A stretch of 64,000 nucleotides of DNA, from NCBI GenBank assembly GCA_950022495.1, contig CATLLJ010000006.1, positions 1-64,000 of the forward strand, read 5' to 3'. This document shows positions 60,782 through 64,000 of the stretch, piece by piece (position 1 is the stretch's first letter; each line of letters begins with the position of its first letter). Made by a program: the position numbers and the translations under genes. The notes under the pieces are model-generated. The model did not search any database and was not told the DNA's origin. It saw only the letters and a list, made by a program, of their open reading frames with translations. Source of the stretch: an uncultured bacterium. GTDB taxonomy: Bacteria > Cyanobacteriota > Vampirovibrionia > Gastranaerophilales > Gastranaerophilaceae.

Positions 60782-61099
60782 CTATACAGTCAACGCTTTA
60801 ACTACTTTATAAATATCTTGAACTTTATCAGGATTAGAATTTACCATATCAAAAATTAAATCTTTCAAAGAATCTTTTGATTGAAAATGTTCAAAATCAA
60901 ATAGTTCAACAGGCGAAATTTCAAAAACATATATTATCTTTTCCATTGTTTCTGTTGACGGAAAACTATTCCCTGTTTCAATTTTTCCAACAGAACGCAC
61001 ACCAATATTTAATAATTCTGCAAGATTTTCCTGAGTCAAACCCTTACGTTTACGAAGTTCTCGAAGTCTTAATCCAAACTTTTGCTGAAAATTTGCCAT
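60782..61099 (-). CDS. XRE-family HTH transcriptional regulator
   Basis: 105 residues from the ATG at 61099, which follows AGGTGGA; a longer frame adds seven. HTH: LRLRELRKRKGLTQENLAELLNIGVRSVGKIETGNSFPS with the recognition helix GVRSVGKIE. The C-terminus is a short acidic helical region (DLIFDMVNSNPDKVQDIYKVVKAL), likely for dimerisation. It is divergent from the acyltransferase gene, with AGTACT-rich repeats between them, and probably controls it. Confidence 0.85.
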   Translation of the reverse strand: MANFQQKFGLRLRELRKRKGLTQENLAELLNIGVRSVGKIETGNSFPSTETMEKIIYVFEISPVELFDFEHFQSKDSLKDLIFDMVNSNPDKVQDIYKVVKALTV

Positions 61100-61182
61100 A
61101 AATTCCACCTGTTTCTTCAATCATTATAATAATTATCCGCAAACCATAAAAGGTACCCGAAGTGCTAATTGATTTCAAAACA

Positions 61183-61241
61183 GGTACTGTTATATCATTT
61201 TTAAGTATTAACAGTACTTTTTTTATTAAAAACAAGTACTT
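61183..61241. promoter_or_regulatory. Inverted repeats with GTACT cores between XRE and acyltransferase genes
   Basis: GTACTGTTA (61184-61192) is repeated inverted as TAACAGTAC (61209-61217). AGTACT occurs at 61213-61218 and AGTACT again at 61235-61240, 22 bases apart. A GGTACC lies further left at 61152. This is an operator-like cluster for the adjacent XRE regulator; binding is inferred. Confidence 0.55.
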
Positions 61242-61262
61242 AAACATATCAGAAAGAGAAAT

Positions 61263-62357
61263 ATGGAAGTAAAAAAAGAAAGATTTTATAATGTTGATTT
61301 TTTTAGATTTGTATTAGCATTAGAAATCATACTATTCCATTTCGGATTATTGTTTAAGAATTCAGCTCCATTTTTTGCTAAAATACACAATCATTTTTGT
61401 CATGGGTTTATCTGTGTAGAATTCTTCTTTATAATCTCAGGATTCTTTTTATTTAAAAACATAAATAGAGATGAAGATACTATTACATTTATAAAGAAAA
61501 AACTTATTAGATTATTACCGGTAAAATATTTTACAATTGGAGTCTGCGGTATTGCTAGTTTATTTTCTAAAGGTATATTCCTATCATTTAATAAAATTAT
61601 TATTTCATTACTACTGTTAAATTGTATAGGATTTAATCAAACACGAACAGCTCCTATTGAAGTCTGGTATATTTCTGTACTATTTTGGGTATCTTTATTT
61701 TATTTTTATATCAGTAAACATTTGAACAAAAATTGGTTGAATTTAGTCTTATGGTTAATCGTAGTATTAAGCTGCAGCTTTATTTTAAATTGTAACTATC
61801 CGCATTACGCCGGAATTTTTGAAAATAACTACTTCATAATAAATCAAGGAGTAGTACGCGGATTATTTGGTATAGGTTTAGGATATTTTATAGCAATGCT
61901 ATACAAATCAAATTTTATGAAATATAGTACCGGATTAAATAAATTACTTATTTCAGCTATAGAAATTTATTCATTAAGTTTTCTTGTATATTACCTTGCA
62001 ATTAGTAGTAAAGTTCCAGGAAATAACTACTTAAATTATATTATAATTTTTTCATTATTATTTTATCTTATGCTAACAAAACAAGGATTTGTATCAAAAC
62101 TATTAGATAATAAAATACTCGCAAAACTAGGACAATATGCATATTCGTTATATGTTATACACTGGGTAATTTACCTTATTTTAAAACCATTTTGTTTAAA
62201 ATTTTCTCCGGAAATATTTTTTATTCTATGTATATCAACTGCAATAACTTCAGGCATTCTAACCTTTTACTTCATTGAAAAACCGGCAGCAAAATATTTG
62301 AAAGAAAAATTTCTAAACATTCAAAAACCAATAAATAATCAAGTCTTACCAAAATAA
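61263..62357 (+). CDS. Acyltransferase family 3 membrane protein
   Basis: 364 residues, about ten transmembrane helices. N-terminal RFVLALEIILFHFGLLF (with the His of family 3 O-acyltransferases), VEFFFIISGFFLFKN and a C-terminal FIEKPAAKYL motif. These enzymes acetylate or succinylate surface glycans (LPS, exopolysaccharide, peptidoglycan). AGAAAGAGAA ahead of the ATG. No glycan locus adjoins it; the XRE gene across the operator region suggests conditional expression. Confidence 0.85.
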   Translation: MEVKKERFYNVDFFRFVLALEIILFHFGLLFKNSAPFFAKIHNHFCHGFICVEFFFIISGFFLFKNINRDEDTITFIKKKLIRLLPVKYFTIGVCGIASLFSKGIFLSFNKIIISLLLLNCIGFNQTRTAPIEVWYISVLFWVSLFYFYISKHLNKNWLNLVLWLIVVLSCSFILNCNYPHYAGIFENNYFIINQGVVRGLFGIGLGYFIAMLYKSNFMKYSTGLNKLLISAIEIYSLSFLVYYLAISSKVPGNNYLNYIIIFSLLFYLMLTKQGFVSKLLDNKILAKLGQYAYSLYVIHWVIYLILKPFCLKFSPEIFFILCISTAITSGILTFYFIEKPAAKYLKEKFLNIQKPINNQVLPK

Positions 62358-62368
62358 AAGATTTATGT

Positions 62369-62374
62369 TATAAT
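62369..62374 (+). promoter_or_regulatory. -10 box of the ndk promoter
   Basis: A perfect TATAAT preceded by TGT (TGn extended type), 32 bases before the ndk ATG, leaving room for a normal leader with AGAGGAG. The -35 region (TTACCA about 17 bases upstream) is weak. Confidence 0.5.
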
Positions 62375-62406
62375 TGCAACATATACGTTTTGAAGAGGAG
62401 ATTATT

Positions 62407-62883
62407 ATGCACACAGAAGAAAGAACCTTTATTGCAGTAAAACCTGATGGTGTTCAACGCGGACTTATCGGAGAAATTGTAAAAAGATTTGAACAAAAAG
62501 GATACAAAGTAATCGGGCTTAAAATGCTTCAAGTTACAGATGAACAAGCAAAAGCTCACTATGCTGAACATGAAGGAAAACCTTTCTATCCAAGACTTAT
62601 TAAGTATATTCAGAGCGGTCCTATTGTTGCAATGGTAATTCAAGGCTATAATGCCGTAGCCGGAGCAAGACACATTATGGGTTCAACTAATCCTGATACT
62701 GCTGAAGTTGGTACAATCAGAGCTGATTTTGCTCAGGTGATGGAATACAATATTGTTCATGGTTCTGATTCTGTTGCAAGTGCAGAAAGAGAAATTAAAA
62801 TTTACTTTAACGATAATGAATTATTTACAGAAGGTAAATGCATGTCTGAACTGGTTATAGAAAGTTTAGACGCAGAAGTATAA
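62407..62883 (+). CDS. ndk: Nucleoside diphosphate kinase
   Basis: 158 residues from the ATG at 62407, which follows GAAGAGGAG; the 11-residue upstream extension starts at TTG and is rejected. TFIAVKPDGVQRGLIGEI at the N-terminus, MGSTNPDTAEVGTIRADF, and NIVHGSDSVASAEREI with the phosphohistidine in NIVHGSD. Equilibrates NTP and NDP pools. The C-terminus is about ten residues longer than the minimal form. Confidence 0.97.
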   Translation: MHTEERTFIAVKPDGVQRGLIGEIVKRFEQKGYKVIGLKMLQVTDEQAKAHYAEHEGKPFYPRLIKYIQSGPIVAMVIQGYNAVAGARHIMGSTNPDTAEVGTIRADFAQVMEYNIVHGSDSVASAEREIKIYFNDNELFTEGKCMSELVIESLDAEV

Positions 62884-62885
62884 CT

Positions 62886-62912
62886 AAAAAAGCTGCCGAT
62901 GGCAGCTTTTTT
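62886..62912 (+). terminator. Terminator of ndk
   Basis: AAAAAAGCTGCC-GAT-GGCAGCTTTTTT hairpin with a T run, three bases after the ndk stop. Confidence 0.93.
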
Positions 62913-62937
62913 AAAAGATTTAGACAGGTAAAATGAA

Positions 62938-64000
62938 ATGAATGAAAAAGATTATTTTAGCTATGAATTAATTCACGAAGATGCTCAAACAGGTGCCCGT
63001 GCAGGGATTTTAACAACTCCTCACGGCAAAATCGAAACTCCGATTTTCATGCCTGTTGGTACAAATTCTGCTGTAAAATCTTTGACATGCGACCAGATTA
63101 AAGATACAGGGGCTCAAATTATCCTTGGAAATTCATACCATTTATACCTGCGTGCTGGCGATGAAAGAATTCATAATTTCGGCGGAATTCATGGCTGGAT
63201 GAATTGGGATAAACCAGTTTTAACGGATTCTGGTGGATTTCAAGTTTTTTCACTTGCCCATCTTAATAAAATCACTGAAGACGGTGTTGAATTTAGAGAT
63301 CCGAAAGATGGTACAAAGCATTTTATATCACCGGAAGTTTCAATGAAAATCCAACAAAATATAGGTGCTGATATTATGATGGCATTTGACCAGTGTGCAC
63401 CATATCCTTGCGATTATGAAACTGCAAAAGCCGCTATGGAAAGAACCCACCGCTGGTTAGAAAGATGTTTTAAAGCTAAAACTAATCCTAAACAAGCTTT
63501 ATTTCCAATTGTTCAGGGAGCATTTTTTGATGATTTAAGAAAGGAAAGTGCAAGGGTTATTTCTTCGTTTGATGCGGTTGGTTATGCAATCGGCGGTGTT
63601 AGTGTCGGCGAACCTGCTGATGTTAAAAACCATTTTACAGAACTTACAGCACCACTATTACCAAAATACAAACCTAGATATTTGATGGGCGTGGGAACAC
63701 CTGAAGATTTGCTTGACGGAATAAAATACGGTGTAGATATGTTTGATTGTGTATTACCGACAAGAAATGCCCGTCACGGCTCATTCTTCACCTGGGAAGG
63801 CAAATCAAATATTAAAAACAAAAAATACGAAGACGATGCACGTCCTCTTGTAGAAGGCTGTGATTGCTATGCTTGCAGAAACCACTCCAGAGCATACATC
63901 AGACACTTATGGAGATGTCAGGAAGCAACAGCTTCAACATTATTATCAATTCATAACATAAAATTCTTGATAGATTTTGCAAAGAAATGCCGTCAGGCAA
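62938..64000 (+). CDS. tgt: Queuine tRNA-ribosyltransferase, 3' end cut by window
   Basis: The frame from the ATG at 62938 is open to the window edge (354 codons and one base). Motifs: GTNSAVKSLT near residue 40, GNSYHLYLR, LTDSGGFQVFSL with the active-site Asp, MAFDQCAPYP, GGVSVGEP, MGVGTPEDL, DCVLPTRNARHG and the zinc ligands CDCYAC in the last third. Exchanges guanine for a preQ1-type base at the wobble position of GUN-anticodon tRNAs. An AGG lies nine bases ahead. Only about 20 to 30 C-terminal residues appear to be missing. Confidence 0.95.
   Translation, partial: MNEKDYFSYELIHEDAQTGARAGILTTPHGKIETPIFMPVGTNSAVKSLTCDQIKDTGAQIILGNSYHLYLRAGDERIHNFGGIHGWMNWDKPVLTDSGGFQVFSLAHLNKITEDGVEFRDPKDGTKHFISPEVSMKIQQNIGADIMMAFDQCAPYPCDYETAKAAMERTHRWLERCFKAKTNPKQALFPIVQGAFFDDLRKESARVISSFDAVGYAIGGVSVGEPADVKNHFTELTAPLLPKYKPRYLMGVGTPEDLLDGIKYGVDMFDCVLPTRNARHGSFFTWEGKSNIKNKKYEDDARPLVEGCDCYACRNHSRAYIRHLWRCQEATASTLLSIHNIKFLIDFAKKCRQA

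Noticed and set aside
62374-62406. Longer N-terminus for ndk
   Set aside because: Starts at TTG and places AGAGGAG inside the coding region; the ATG at 62407 matches the family start.

Overview
The window is AT-rich bacterial chromosome, densely packed with genes on both strands, and contains no rRNA, CRISPR array, phage or insertion sequence. The mix suggests an uncultured gut-type member of the non-photosynthetic cyanobacterial lineage Vampirovibrionia/Melainabacteria (Gastranaerophilales). The reasons are low GC, an RpoZ-like protein closer to cyanobacterial than proteobacterial omega, an outer-membrane barrel protein, several dispersed prepilin-like genes, sugar/glycogen genes without any photosynthesis gene, and many lineage-type proteins of unknown function. 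This placement is an inference from composition and gene style, not from a marker tree.

Layout. 1-5.2 kb: an intergenic repeat, glycogen synthase, and a large zinc-ribbon/cyclase-like/ATPase-like/TPR protein on the minus strand. 5.3-11.4 kb: an ABC1-type atypical kinase, ruvB and recG on the plus strand. 11.4-15.9 kb: prepilin-like gene facing an XRE regulator, an ADP-forming acyl-CoA synthetase, a small protein and a TatD-type radical SAM protein. 16-24.4 kb: a tagged protein of unknown function, bioF-bioG-bioC, a frameshifted HExEH-type gene, an outer-membrane protein, an Orn/Lys/Arg decarboxylase and a membrane protein. 24.4-31.6 kb: an accessory-looking stretch with a paralogous pair of secreted proteins, three prepilin-like genes (one a pseudogene), a second XRE regulator with a striking operator, a candidate small RNA, yjbQ and a zinc dehydrogenase. 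31.7-43.3 kb: M20 peptidase, a DegT-like protein, malQ, acyl-CoA ligase, tRNA-Pro(CGG), a GHKL-ATPase/HExxH fusion, pnuC, a duplicated membrane protein, purine nucleoside phosphorylase and an RpoZ candidate. 43.4-48.5 kb: dehydrogenase, OPA-type transporter, DEDDh exonuclease, thioredoxin and ROK glucokinase. 48.6-64 kb: a large coiled-coil-ended protein, a prepilin-like gene, rarA, a sugar-binding protein, dehydrogenase, prmC, priA, a PC4-like protein, a 5'-nucleotidase-like enzyme, a third XRE regulator facing an acyltransferase, ndk and the 5' part of tgt.

How it fits together. GlgA, MalQ, ROK glucokinase, the sugar-binding protein and the OPA transporter outline glycogen/oligosaccharide use by a fermenter; the ADP-forming acyl-CoA synthetase would give ATP from acetyl-CoA. 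RuvB, RecG, RarA, PriA and the exonuclease are housekeeping replication/repair functions. BioF/BioG/BioC give part of biotin synthesis; bioA/B/D are not in this window.

Most noteworthy: (i) XRE regulators divergently paired with prepilin-like genes, one with four TACGTA palindromes arranged as two 19-bp operators; (ii) a short N-terminal tag ending in an F/Y-x-G-like motif on several otherwise unrelated proteins, including MalQ; (iii) a GHKL-ATPase plus HExxH fusion next to tRNA-Pro; (iv) several genes whose extended -10 box sits 6-8 bases before the start codon, implying leaderless mRNAs; (v) two families of intergenic repeats; (vi) a promoter-to-terminator unit with no ORF, a candidate small RNA.
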